Shown here in pieces: positions 45,501-51,329 of a stretch of DNA of 64,000 bases. Numbering within the stretch: position 1 is the stretch's first letter; each line of letters opens with the position of its first letter. Source of the DNA: Kingdonia uniflora. Its lineage: Eukaryota > Streptophyta > Magnoliopsida > Ranunculales > Circaeasteraceae. The DNA lies in NCBI GenBank assembly GCA_014058105.1, contig JACGCM010001329.1, forward strand, positions 1,302,001 through 1,366,000. The letters run 5' to 3'. The notes under the pieces were generated by a model. It did no database searches, was not told the DNA's origin, and was given only the letters and a program-made list of their open reading frames with translations. Both the position numbers and the translations under genes were made by a program.

Positions 45501-46641
45501 TTTATGCAAATTATCGTATATAATGTACTAACATTAAATTGTGATATATCATTTACATGCTTCAGCTCCTATTTGACATATCCATCAATATACCAAAACA
45601 CCCAAATATATCAACTTATTTTGATACATTAGGTATATAAGTTTTCTGCCATATCAACCGCTGAAACTGATATTTTGGTTCTCAATCAAGCTTATCATAT
45701 TCATTCTACCGTGATTTCTGATTCATTTGTATAATAGAAAAACGTGTGGCTAAGATCATCATTCAACTTACACATACTTTCAAATATGTAAAATCGCCCA
45801 TATAGTGTGCATTGAAGATTTTCATGTGTTGGGATTTTCATTAGGATTCTGAGGATGATGACCGTGAAGAAACAGAAGAGGAGTTCCTTGAGAGGTATGC
45901 CAAGGCGGCCGTTTCCTTGGAAGAGGGTTTGGATGTGGAAGAAGGGGATGCTGATCAAGACCAAGAACTTGAATTGGGTAAGTCAACTAGTACTTTTATG
46001 ATGAAAGTTTCACTTCATTCTAGATTTCTTTTCTTATATTTTACTACCTAATAACTTATTACATTCAAAGATGCGTATGCTCGTGAGCCGAACACCTTAT
46101 GCTCCTGGATTTGGTTAATTAAGCAAACTCCTCCTTTCAGGCCTTTAACAGCTCAGAATTATCTCGATCTGGAATCAGTTCTGCCAATCGGTATATGCTC
46201 AGGCTGAACGAACTCAGAACAATTCTCCAGTCCATCATTTTCAACGTGTACATAAATATAGGATATATGTCAAGATTTCTCATTCTTTAATTGGTAAAAC
46301 TTACATATTTTAATAGACGGTCATGATCATTGATAGCTACATTGTATAGTCTGATAATTGGTTAATCAAAGATGCATATATCAAGGTCCCAACGACATTA
46401 TAAACGATAACCAGATAGATGCGCTCGTGATTTCACACTTCATGATGTATAATCTCAACTGTGTTGTTTTCACTGTGGGATTGCAGGTTCACTAGGTGAA
46501 GTTGATCTGCAAAGAGCTGTATTTTTGTTGATAGAGAGATACAACCAAGTCCTGATAAAAGAGCAAATATTGCCGCCACAGCTTATTACAGGTTTTGTGA
46601 ATACTTTCCCAGAATATGGTCTATATTTCCAAAACTGTTGA
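11837..46641 (+). CDS. Importin-beta family / ARM-repeat nuclear transport receptor, 21 exons, 1083 aa
   Basis: Exons: 11837-11981, 12055-12224, 12294-12464, 15390-15500, 15617-15694, 15817-16010, 16131-16191, 16339-16413, 17585-17662, 17750-17812, 17918-18001, 18125-18297, 18901-18940, 19032-19175, 19456-19575, 24140-24358, 43264-43440, 44280-44964, 45057-45232, 45845-45977, 46487-46641. All introns are GT-AG and every junction keeps phase, giving 3252 bases. The N-terminus ([18 protein letters not shown], then [16 protein letters not shown]) is an importin-beta N-terminal domain that would bind Ran; the rest is HEAT/ARM-like helices. A basic loop ([15 protein letters not shown]) is near residues 415-430 and a very acidic stretch ([19 protein letters not shown] onward) is near residues 970-1010. 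It resembles the plant ARM-repeat/importin family typified by Arabidopsis At3g17340 (recalled, not searched). Cargo is unknown. Introns 3, 15 and 16 are swollen by mobile DNA, yet the frame is intact. Confidence 0.9.
13028..13482 (-). mobile_element. Inverted partial copia LTR in importin intron 3
   Basis: This stretch is the reverse complement, with modest divergence, of about 14228-14718. It begins TGATTCTATTGGGGTTTTGG and ends at CACCTCATGAGAT. Together the two copies make a 1.7-kb hairpin-forming structure. Confidence 0.65.
13480..13780 (+). pseudogene. Ty1-copia RNase H remnant
   Basis: Conceptual reading gives [17 protein letters not shown], then in another frame [17 protein letters not shown], which fit the copia RNase H blocks YAGDxDxRKSTTG and EYxAxxEAxKExxWL. 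Large deletions separate them. It lies just upstream of a polypurine tract and LTR, as expected for the 3' end of a copia element. Confidence 0.5.
13904..14718 (+). mobile_element. Copia-type 3' LTR in importin intron 3
   Basis: The segment starts TGTTAGG right after the polypurine-like ATGTGGGAGAT (13893-13903), the hallmark of copia 3' ends, and ends near GGATTCA at 14718. Its right 490 bp are repeated in inverted orientation at 13028-13482. No target duplication was found. Confidence 0.6.
14719..15389. other. Rest of importin intron 3
   Basis: Ordinary AT-rich intron sequence with no recognisable element. Confidence 0.5.
16414..17584. other. Importin intron 8
   Basis: A 1171-bp intron. 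No coding remnant or terminal repeat was recognised, although its size compared with neighbouring introns suggests an old insertion. Confidence 0.4.
18580..18626. repeat. Compound microsatellite (CT)n(CA)n
   Basis: Uninterrupted CT dinucleotides followed directly by CA dinucleotides in importin intron 12. Confidence 0.95.
20357..20614. mobile_element. Small hAT-like insertion (258 bp) in the 5' LTR of D
   Basis: The intact 3' LTR shows exactly where the extra DNA sits. It begins CAGGGCAGCCTTGAGGG and is bracketed by near-identical 7-8 bp (CTAGGTT / CTAAGTT). Such ends and an 8-bp-type target fit hAT-derived MITEs. The interior has GGGCCC motifs and a block TAGCTTAATTGG...GGTCAAGCGTTCCAGTC reminiscent of pol III A and B boxes. 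Confidence 0.6.
20745..22014. mobile_element. hAT-like non-autonomous element (1270 bp) in the 5' LTR of D
   Basis: The ends are TAGGGGTACACACC and, inverted, TAGGGTTGTTCACGGG. The flanks are ATTAGCAT (20737-20744) and ATTAGTAT (22015-22022), an 8-bp duplication with one change. The intact 3' LTR has ATTAGCGT once at this place. Both subterminal regions are packed with CGGGTCGGGT-type repeats, common in hAT elements. No transposase is encoded; the centre has only short frames. Confidence 0.8.
22069..22081 (+). other. Primer-binding site of element D
   Basis: TGGCATTAAAGCC, three bases after the LTR, matches 10 of 13 bases of the common initiator tRNA-Met site TGGTATCAGAGCC. Confidence 0.6.
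22126..22709 (+). CDS. Unrecognised frames inside element D (overlapping, frame-shifted)
   Basis: Two overlapping frames, 22126-22377 and 22347-22709. The first starts [19 protein letters not shown], helical and gag-like in style, about 60 bp after the primer site, where a gag start would be. The second holds [21 protein letters not shown] see no zinc knuckle, protease or polymerase. It may be a degenerate gag or captured host sequence; neither can be shown from sequence alone. Confidence 0.3.
22710..23712 (+). other. 3' half of the interior of element D
   Basis: Short frames only (for example 23389-23601, containing [19 protein letters not shown]). The purine tract GACGGAGGGAT at about 23701-23711 precedes the LTR. 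A weakly similar FW-E/D-x-F stretch occurs near the same relative place in element A (about 41775). Confidence 0.35.
23713..24094 (+). repeat. 3' LTR of element D (382 bp)
   Basis: Starts TGATGTGA and ends ACTTTA, followed by GTACT. It is uninterrupted and so gives the original state of the broken 5' LTR. Only 45 bp separate its end from the splice acceptor of importin exon 16. Confidence 0.85.
24529..24563. repeat. (AG)n microsatellite
   Basis: Uninterrupted AG dinucleotides in importin intron 16. Confidence 0.95.
24735..25010 (-). pseudogene. Ty1-copia RNase H / 3' end remnant
   Basis: On the minus strand the reading [19 protein letters not shown] is followed by pieces DVTKA and DIYTPT, matching in order the end of copia RNase H (CDNKAAIxIAxNP...RTKHI, DxxTK, DIYTPT). 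A purine tract ACTTGAGGGAACAT comes next. Many deletions and stops are present. No LTR was recognised. Confidence 0.6.
25011..26426. other. Importin intron 16, left unassigned part
   Basis: No recognisable gene or element. A short direct repeat of GAGGGATGTTAGATTTTAA occurs at about 26023-26072. Confidence 0.4.
26427..26827. mobile_element. Tourist/Harbinger-like MITE (401 bp)
   Basis: The inverted ends are GAGCATTCACAGCAG and GAGCATCCACAGCAG, flanked by TAA on both sides (26424-26426 and 26828-26830), the 3-bp target of PIF/Harbinger elements. Inside are three imperfect repeats of a TACGCG-AGTTCTGAAC-CGCG block (about 26534, 26569, 26644) and a strong palindrome CCACCCTGAGGGTGG / CCACCCTCAGGGTGG near 26688-26722. 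Confidence 0.75.
26831..26980 (-). repeat. 3' LTR (partial) of element E
   Basis: Aligns to 28882-29042 with small indels. The adjacent RT frame (GYVVSAQG) reads directly into it, so its outer 5' part is probably deleted along with the rest of pol. Confidence 0.7.
26982..27202 (-). pseudogene. Gypsy RT, palm/thumb fragment of element E
   Basis: Reads [15 protein letters not shown], the YxDD catalytic core of gypsy reverse transcriptase, then [11 protein letters not shown] and VQFLGYVVS, which are conserved downstream blocks. It then ends abruptly in LTR sequence. The N-terminal RT half is at 27381-28463, separated by a broken stretch. Confidence 0.85.
27381..28463 (-). pseudogene. Gypsy protease and N-terminal RT of element E
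   Basis: A 360-codon open frame. The retropepsin region reads [22 protein letters not shown] followed by [17 protein letters not shown], typical of plant gypsy proteases of the DGGS type. Next is the RT entry region [37 protein letters not shown] and a diverged [20 protein letters not shown], where the usual VDSR/VDYR is altered. The frame stops after FPMPCL. The upstream Thr/Val-rich part (many TTTVT runs) is unlike usual gag and may be a linker. Confidence 0.8.
28547..28828 (-). pseudogene. Gag-side fragment of element E
   Basis: Starts [19 protein letters not shown] shortly after the primer-binding site and contains [20 protein letters not shown]. It is in the position of a gag start but is short, with no capsid or zinc knuckle visible. 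Confidence 0.4.
28882..29042 (-). repeat. 5' LTR (at least partial) of element E
   Basis: Partner of 26831-26980. It may continue to 29106, where element A is inserted. Confidence 0.65.
29112..29472 (+). repeat. 5' LTR of element A
   Basis: Contains a palindrome GTGGTCGTATCCACGACCAC near its start and a TATAAAAGAGAG promoter-like box near 29279. Ends CAACA. Confidence 0.9.
29476..29487 (+). other. Primer-binding site of element A
   Basis: TGGTACCGGAGC resembles the initiator tRNA-Met complement TGGTATCAGAGC (10 of 12 bases). Confidence 0.65.
29643..29948 (+). CDS. Unrecognised frame in the 5' interior of element A
   Basis: 101 codons beginning with ATG, about 150 bp after the primer site, where gag would start. 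Opening [21 protein letters not shown] is lysine/glutamate-rich and helical. The later part is low-complexity (CAT/GGCATG-rich DNA). No known domain is seen. The insertion of gypsy B separates this half from the 3' interior at 40983-42209. Confidence 0.3.
   Translation: MRNKMPKKQTQGEQLKMVEEFDKELMTSNKMRVTGDYGGLNSRERALSLSRSAVSAIWCTKRTWQYGKQQACHRGRSRMAWACHNTWQTRVRASGRMPTTG
30169..30761 (+). repeat. 5' LTR of gypsy B with palindromic TTCGAAC repeats
   Basis: Starts TGATCCAGG, ends GTGGATTA. Between about 30205 and 30490 the palindrome-centred motif GTCGTTCGAACGA occurs seven times as TTCGAAC plus two one-base variants. A TATATAAAGGGG box near 30558 is a likely promoter. Confidence 0.85.
30764..30772 (+). 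other. Primer-binding site of gypsy B
   Basis: TGGTATCAG directly after the LTR is the standard initiator tRNA-Met site. Confidence 0.8.
30810..31841 (+). pseudogene. Gag of gypsy B (broken)
   Basis: Begins [15 protein letters not shown] with a stop after about 27 codons; continues with a coiled-coil-like segment ([21 protein letters not shown]), then after a frame change [25 protein letters not shown], which is the standard plant gypsy gag entry (IPxFDG...WL). Further on comes a frame with [18 protein letters not shown]. The sequence ends at the LINE poly(A) junction, so the zinc-knuckle part is missing. Confidence 0.85.
31951..33125 (-). pseudogene. LINE C ORF2, zf-RVT and RNase H domains
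   Basis: The 32418-33125 frame has the zf-RVT pattern ([36 protein letters not shown]). A second frame, 31951-32496, is the plant-type RNase H ([39 protein letters not shown]). Where the first catalytic Asp is expected (NCDGA) the sequence reads INCGAT, so that residue seems lost. The two frames are shifted relative to each other. Confidence 0.85.
33335..34549 (-). pseudogene. LINE C ORF2, reverse transcriptase domain
   Basis: A 404-codon open frame. It starts [20 protein letters not shown], contains [33 protein letters not shown] (where most LINEs have LKxDxxKAYDxVxW), [15 protein letters not shown] and the catalytic [14 protein letters not shown]. It then runs into the thumb region ([32 protein letters not shown]). 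The FADD site is intact, but frames are broken on both sides. Confidence 0.9.
34926..36055 (-). pseudogene. LINE C ORF2, endonuclease domain and linker
   Basis: Frame 35597-36055 opens [20 protein letters not shown] and carries EPQIKP and [12 protein letters not shown], conserved in apurinic-type LINE endonucleases. Frame 34926-35495 continues with [16 protein letters not shown] and DNSDHSALV, the C-terminal catalytic SDH block, then a coiled linker ending [21 protein letters not shown] frame break separates them. Confidence 0.85.
36187..37507 (-). pseudogene. LINE C ORF1 (DUF4283/zinc-knuckle nucleic-acid-binding protein)
   Basis: Three consecutive frames. The first (37166-37507) ends [20 protein letters not shown]. 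The second (36543-36929) has the DUF4283-type run [15 protein letters not shown] and the CCHC knuckle [17 protein letters not shown]. The third (36187-36516) is acidic and Ser-rich. This is the usual order of plant L1 ORF1. Frameshifts separate the frames. Confidence 0.75.
37516..38052 (+). pseudogene. Protease region of gypsy B
   Basis: Resumes after the LINE with [20 protein letters not shown], a retropepsin active site of the DPGS type, then [20 protein letters not shown] and [12 protein letters not shown]. One in-frame TAG follows VAHPKP. The frame from 37666 to 38052 is open and then ends at a TAA. Confidence 0.85.
38053..39300 (+). pseudogene. Reverse transcriptase and RNase H of gypsy B
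   Basis: RT reads [55 protein letters not shown], then [19 protein letters not shown] and the catalytic [10 protein letters not shown]. RNase H begins [20 protein letters not shown] and continues to [17 protein letters not shown]. Breaks: a TAA after RIRE (38552-38554), a frameshift near 39010-39030 and a stop at 39284. A 76-bp tandem duplication (38081-38156 / 38160-38235) lies at the protease/RT boundary. Confidence 0.9.
38081..38235 (+). repeat. Tandem duplication of ~79 bp in gypsy B pol
   Basis: ATGAAGACTTGTTTCTGGGC and what follows is repeated after 79 bp with only two or three base differences, which disrupts the reading frame with a TGA. Confidence 0.9.
39384..40976 (+). pseudogene. 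Integrase of gypsy B
   Basis: Starts after RNase H ([21 protein letters not shown]), then the HHCC zinc finger ([17 protein letters not shown] and [12 protein letters not shown]), the first catalytic Asp region ([11 protein letters not shown]), a broken middle, [15 protein letters not shown] with the last catalytic Glu, and the C-terminal [19 protein letters not shown]. Stops interrupt it at 39771 and near 40360 and 40451, and there are frameshifts around 39960-40190. No chromodomain follows; the reading runs from GKKGQLPSK into the remnant 3' LTR. Confidence 0.9.
40922..40977 (+). repeat. Remnant 3' LTR of gypsy B
   Basis: Matches the last ~56 bp of the 5' LTR (TTCTGTGT...CATACTTTT-TGCTAACTAGGG...GTGGATTA) and is followed by the intact GTAGC duplication. 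Confidence 0.85.
40983..42209 (+). other. 3' interior of element A with unrecognised frames
   Basis: Holds a 207-codon frame (40968-41591) rich in Pro, Arg, Ser and Thr (for example [20 protein letters not shown]) and a 108-codon frame (41757-42083) beginning [19 protein letters not shown]. Neither matches a domain I know. The first frame begins in the gypsy LTR remnant, so its real start would lie upstream in element A before 30164. A weak FW-D/E-x-F similarity to element D is present. Confidence 0.35.
42210..42570 (+). repeat. 3' LTR of element A
   Basis: 361 bp, starts TGATAGG, ends TTAACA, followed by ATCTT. Confidence 0.9.
42576..43263. other. Importin intron 16, right end
   Basis: T-rich sequence with GGTTGCCAAACACC / CCAAACGGCACC motifs common in old DNA-element debris. 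No element boundary could be fixed. Confidence 0.35.
43441..44279. other. Importin intron 17
   Basis: 839-bp intron, nothing recognised. Confidence 0.5.
45233..45844. other. Importin intron 19
   Basis: 612-bp AT-rich intron with no recognised element. Confidence 0.5.
45978..46486. other. Importin intron 20
   Basis: 509-bp intron. A cassette with acceptor-like CTTTCAG and donor-like GTATATG (about 46140-46190) could be an alternative exon, but using it is not required by the frame. Confidence 0.4.
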
Positions 46642-47021
46642 GTACAGCATAATTCTGTCAAAATTAATGTAATTTAACATTGGTGTTTGTAGAAAATAAC
46701 GCTGTATTTTAAGAAGTTCCTCTGAGGTAATTTAAGCCATGTGTCCAATGCATTCTTCTTACAAGGTTTTGTTAGTTATTACCAATGATTCGGCGTCCGT
46801 ATTGGACTTAAAGCACAAGAGGTTGGGCGTGTAAATATTATTTTGATCTTCCTGCATGTCCTTCGAATAATCTTCAGGCAGGGAATGATATGTTGTCTGA
46901 TATAGTGGTCATTCGCAGGGGATTACTTTCTGAAACTAAACAAAATTTATGACATTTATCTTTAATTTTAAATCATCCCGGCACATTTCTACCGGAAAAA
47001 TGTAGTTGCAAGAGCTCAAAT
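46642..47021. other. Convergent 3' region
   Basis: 380 bp between the stop codons of the importin gene (plus) and the peroxidase gene (minus). It should hold both 3' untranslated regions. Confidence 0.6.
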
Positions 47022-48169
47022 TTAATTCATGACATTACACATCTTTCTAATCTGCCCCCTTTTTCCAGTTAGCACATCAATAGTTCCCATATGTACCATT
47101 GCGGCCGCAAAATCTTCTTCCCAACCAGTACGATTTCCAGCATAATTCTCAACAATCTTAGCTGCTTTTGAATTGCTCATTAGTGTTTGATCTGTAATCA
47201 GTATTCCCTTGTTCTCCATCAAATTCTTATAGAACTGAACGTCCAAACGATTGGGTGTAACTGCATCAAGATTCTCAAAAGGGCGTGCAGTGTTTTTAGT
47301 TATCGTCGAAGGAGGACATTTTGTTTTCAAGTAGGCCGCATATTCGGGGTCTATCGAAGGATCTGTTGGGTGGGTCACGTTGAATGTGTAGAGCCGAATG
47401 GCGATGAAAAAACATCTTGACGTCCCTATAGAGTGCGCACCCGAGAGTGCAACCAATTCTAGTAGGGACATTCCTTTACGAGCGAAATTGTCCAAGAGCT
47501 TCTGAAAATTGAAGACCGGGAAAGGAAGATTAGCACCCACAAAGTAATTTCGTGATACTAAGCAGTCTCTACGTCCCGATTGTACGTCGTATGAGAAACC
47601 ACCGACTGCGTACGTACTATCTCGAGCAGCAAAAGCTAGAATATCAGCACATGAGACCGTTTGTGGGCAATGAGCCTCGAGTTTGACCTTAATGCGGTCG
47701 ATTACATCGAACCCCTTTAGGCTGTTTTTATTGGCACGATCTTCTTTTTCCGATGGATTTCCAGGTGTTGAGTCGAGTAGCACGGAACCATCACAACCCT
47801 GTCATTCAACCAAATAAATGTATATAGTTAGTGATAATTTTCGAAAACAACTTGAACCCAACAACGGAAATGAAGCCTAATCACAAACTGGGTTGGATTC
47901 GAAGTTAGGATAATGGTGATAAATTACGAAATAAACGACCAAATAAAATTTGTTACCTGAACGAAGCAATCATGGAACTGAAGTCTAATGAGACCAGCAG
48001 CAATCTCCGGATTGGACCTCACAGCCTTGTTCACGGTCTTTCGAACAATAGACTCTGCCGAGGGACACGTAGAGTTGTAGTAACCTACTTTTAGAGGTGC
48101 CACAAATGCAAACGTCGTTGGAGTGAGGATGGCGAGAAAGATAGACAAGTAACTTAGAAACATAGTCAT
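47022..48169 (-). CDS. Class III secretory peroxidase, two exons, 329 aa
   Basis: Exon 1 is 48169-47957 and exon 2 is 47798-47022; the intron has GT-AG ends and the join is in phase. The N-terminus [21 protein letters not shown] is a signal peptide, so the enzyme is secreted and would oxidise phenolic substrates with hydrogen peroxide. The distal haem site is [13 protein letters not shown] joined to GCDGSVLLD, with catalytic Arg and His. The region [18 protein letters not shown] and the proximal haem ligand in [11 protein letters not shown] are present. Eight cysteines expected for the four disulfides are visible, plus one extra in GRRDC, where Gly is usual. Length is normal. Only one intron is present; many relatives have two or three. 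Paralogue identity is not determined. Confidence 0.95.
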
Positions 48170-48883
48170 CTCTTTACTTAAAAATGGGGTAGTTTAGCTC
48201 AAATGATATCTCGAACAAGGATTTATTAAGGGTCATGGCCTCATGGCCGTCTATGAGAGTGTTAGCTTTGTTCATTTGTGTTTATCATTTAGCTTAAGAA
48301 TAAAAACTGGTTTGGCCTGCTAGAGATACCATTAAAACCACATATATGTGAAAAATATGTTGCTCTTAGACATTTTGTTGGCCACAGAAATATGTTTATT
48401 TATGCTTGCAGGAAGCATATTAGGCCGACAGGCCGCTTCCTGCCTTTGAATGATATATCGACAATATGAACGACAATGAAGATATGCTGCAATTCTTTTT
48501 AGTCGCCGATATCTTAAACACCGACAATTGCACTATCTCACGCCTATTGGCATTTTCAAACATAATAACAATGAAAGCATGAAAGGAGCCATGGTATCCG
48601 AAACATGTTACCAACGCTGGCCTAAGAGCCTCAAATCAGGATGCACACACAAATATAATGTCATGCCGATACCATGGCTTGATCATGACTGTCCTCTTAT
48701 GTTGGAAAAAGAAATTTAGTGTTGCCAATGCTGTGAGAAGGTAGATGACACTAGGAAAAGATTCGAGGTCGAGGAAGGAGTGTCCCGAGGCAGAATGTGG
48801 TGCATGAACTTTCGTGGCGAATCATTTCGATTGACATTAATGTAGGATGATTAGATATTGATATCAGGGTGAATGTTTAGGGA
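48170..48883. promoter_or_regulatory. Peroxidase upstream region
   Basis: No gene recognised. The 5' part should contain the peroxidase promoter. Short frames at 48420-48719 show no features. Confidence 0.4.
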
Positions 48884-49510
48884 TCAAGGATTATCCACCA
48901 TACTGCTTTCTAGCGGGTGTCTAGGCCTTTTTGCTGGTTCTTCATACCAAAATTTGTAAAATTGATCACTGCTCCTCTCGCTATATACTACAATTGAAGT
49001 TGACAGCTTCCTAGTCCTCCTAATCCTAGGCCGTTGTTCTTGGGTATCAGCAGCAGCCAGCTGTAACAAAGACTAAGACAATTAGCTAGTCATAAACCCT
49101 AGTACAAACTACAAAGCTAGAACTGTTTCTTTGTACTGAGAGCATGTTTGGTCTATAATCTATATTTTTGCAAAAGAAACTTAGTCTGAAATGATTTTTT
49201 CCCCCAAAATATCATAAATTTATTGTAAATTCTGGGCAACATTTGGCAGAATCAAATACTTGGTATGTCAAATAAAAGTATGAAGAGATAGAAGAAATCA
49301 TATATTAAACCTGAGCAACCCCAATAGATCCTTCTTTATAGTTTCAGCATCTCCTCCTTGACCGTTACCGTTAACAACAGAAGCTGTGACCGTCACCTTT
49401 AAGTTCTCTTCATGAACAACAACATATTCCGCTTTGTTTCCCACAATCACTATGAATATCTTTTTAACCAAACCCTTTCGAAGCAAATCCCATTCAACAA
49501 GCAAACTCAT
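48884..49510 (-). CDS. Possible small two-exon gene of unknown function
   Basis: Exon 1 candidate 49510-49312 opens MSLLVEWDLLRKGLVKKIF and includes EYVVVHEENLKVTVTASVV. A donor (CAG/GTTTAA) and, about 245 bp downstream, an acceptor (TTGTTACAG) could join it to an exon at 49062-48884. The longest downstream frame (LAAADTQEQRPRIRRTRKL...) is not in phase with exon 1 at this donor; the in-phase join gives a short different tail ending near 48993. One of the two readings, or neither, is right. No domain is recognised. Confidence 0.3.
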
Positions 49511-49644
49511 GGCCTAATTGGCATAAACCAATACTTCTCTTTGATTAAAGACACGAAGAATGATTGTATTTTTTTTTTTTTAACATGAACTAGTAGTATT
49601 TGACGAGTGCAGCTTTTAGCCAGTCAGTCCCTCCCTGCTCCTTA

Positions 49645-49827
49645 GAGCATGATTTATATTAAAAAAATAAAAATAATTTTTTAAAATATTTGTTATACTT
49701 GATTTATGTGGGCCCACTGACACTTGACATTAAAACGGGTCGCCACAGATCGCTACGGATTTTCTCGAAATTAACCCAATTTTAACATAGCTAGCATGGA
49801 AAACTTAATTTTACTGCTGCCATGCTC
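49645..49827. mobile_element. Small Tourist/Harbinger-like MITE (183 bp)
   Basis: Ends GAGCATG and, inverted, GAGCATG, flanked by TTA on both sides (49642-49644 and 49828-49830). It shares the GAGCAT terminus with the MITE at 26427-26827. Confidence 0.55.
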
Positions 49828-49830
49828 TTA

Positions 49831-50459
49831 AAGGTAATTGAGAGAAATGTCATAAAGTTAAAATGATTTCACTTCATTTTTTAAATACCCAATCTACCCT
49901 TTAAAAGTTTCATCTTTTGCCTCGTATTTTCTTGGCAAACTTTTAATGCTTGTTTACTAAAAAGAAATGAACTCTCATGGAATTCTTCTCTACCTTGGAT
50001 TTCTCGTATATAAAGTATTATGTTGTTTATCTGCTACGGTTGATCAATGATGCATATTTCATAGCACAACTATTGAAAATTATAATCCAAATCGCTGATA
50101 GTTAGTTGTCTTCCTACAAAATTAAAGTGCATCATACGAGTTATACCAATGTCACTTGTCTCTTATATGGTAGTTGTTCGACAATCGTTTTCTTCAATGG
50201 CCGGTATTCATTATTTCTCAATTGTCACAGAGAAAGATCAAAGGGCTTACTGGCTTTGGCATATAACAAACAAAGTTTCTATTTGTTTGGATAAGAGTGG
50301 GTAAACTGGGTAGTTTGTATATCGGAAATTATGAGAATAAATACTACTTTTTGCTATCTTTACAAAATCGATACTAAAATTAACAAATCGATAATGGTCT
50401 CACCTACTACCCCTTAGTTGCCACCATATTCTCTAACATTAAATGTTGATGGGTAGTCT
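49831..50459. other. AT-rich spacer, nothing recognised
   Basis: Short frames only. Confidence 0.4.
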
Positions 50460-50716
50460 AATCTGCTACAATAATAAATCTACCAATTCACAAAGATTAC
50501 TCAACAAATGACAAAACTATACCAAAACAATTACAAAGATATATACATCAAATAACAAAGTTCTCGCATAACAAATGATAAATAAAACAGAAAAAAATAT
50601 ATGAGAAACTATCCCATTGGAGTTGTTGAGTAGTCTAATTTGCTACAGTAATAAAAATAGTAATAAGATGGAAGATTCCCCCCTAAATACACTACCAGCC
50701 TTAAAAAAAATCAAAG

Positions 50717-50759
50717 CTTCTTCTTCTTCTTCTTCTTCTTATTCTTCTTCTTCTTCTTC
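50717..50759. repeat. (TTC)n microsatellite
   Basis: Repeated TTC with one interruption. It gives the run of serines in the short frame at 50617-50859, which is therefore not taken as a gene. Confidence 0.9.
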
Positions 50760-51329
50760 AGCAACAAAGTTTCTACAAAAATCAAAGCAGATTCTCCTTG
50801 ATGTACTGTTTGTCTCCTTCATGTGCCAAGACTTCCAACTATCGTTCTGTATTTGCTAAAGTCCTCACACAGAGGTCATTGGGGAGGAAAAGATCGCTGT
50901 TATCATAAGTTATTCTCCTTGCCAAAGACCGTTGTTATCATTCTCTTCGATCGTTGAAGTAACTGTTGCAGTAAATATCATCTTAAACTCTGTATCCATC
51001 ATCTCTCACTGTGTATCCGCATCATGATTTGAAGTTTTTTTTCTTAAGAAAAATGTTATGCAAGATGATACAATTTGTACATAATCATTTTTCTTCGACT
51101 TTTTTATCATTTGTCTCCTGCTACTTCATAATTTGTCATTTTTCTTGTGTCATTTTTAACATTTATTCTCTGCTACTATATCACTGGAATTGTTCATTGA
51201 TATCATTTATTTTGAGATTCCTATAATTTGTTTTAGGGATTGCTGAAGTTGAGTTTTATATTATTTTTCTCATTTTTTTTGCTACTTTATCACCATAATT
51301 GTTTATTTATATCATTTGTTTCAGGGATG

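Noticed and set aside
46140..46190. Extra exon inside importin intron 20
   Set aside because: Splice-like signals exist, but exon 20 joins exon 21 in phase without it; kept only as a possible alternative exon.
50617..50859. Serine-run 80-codon frame
   Set aside because: The runs come from a TTC microsatellite and nothing else supports a gene.
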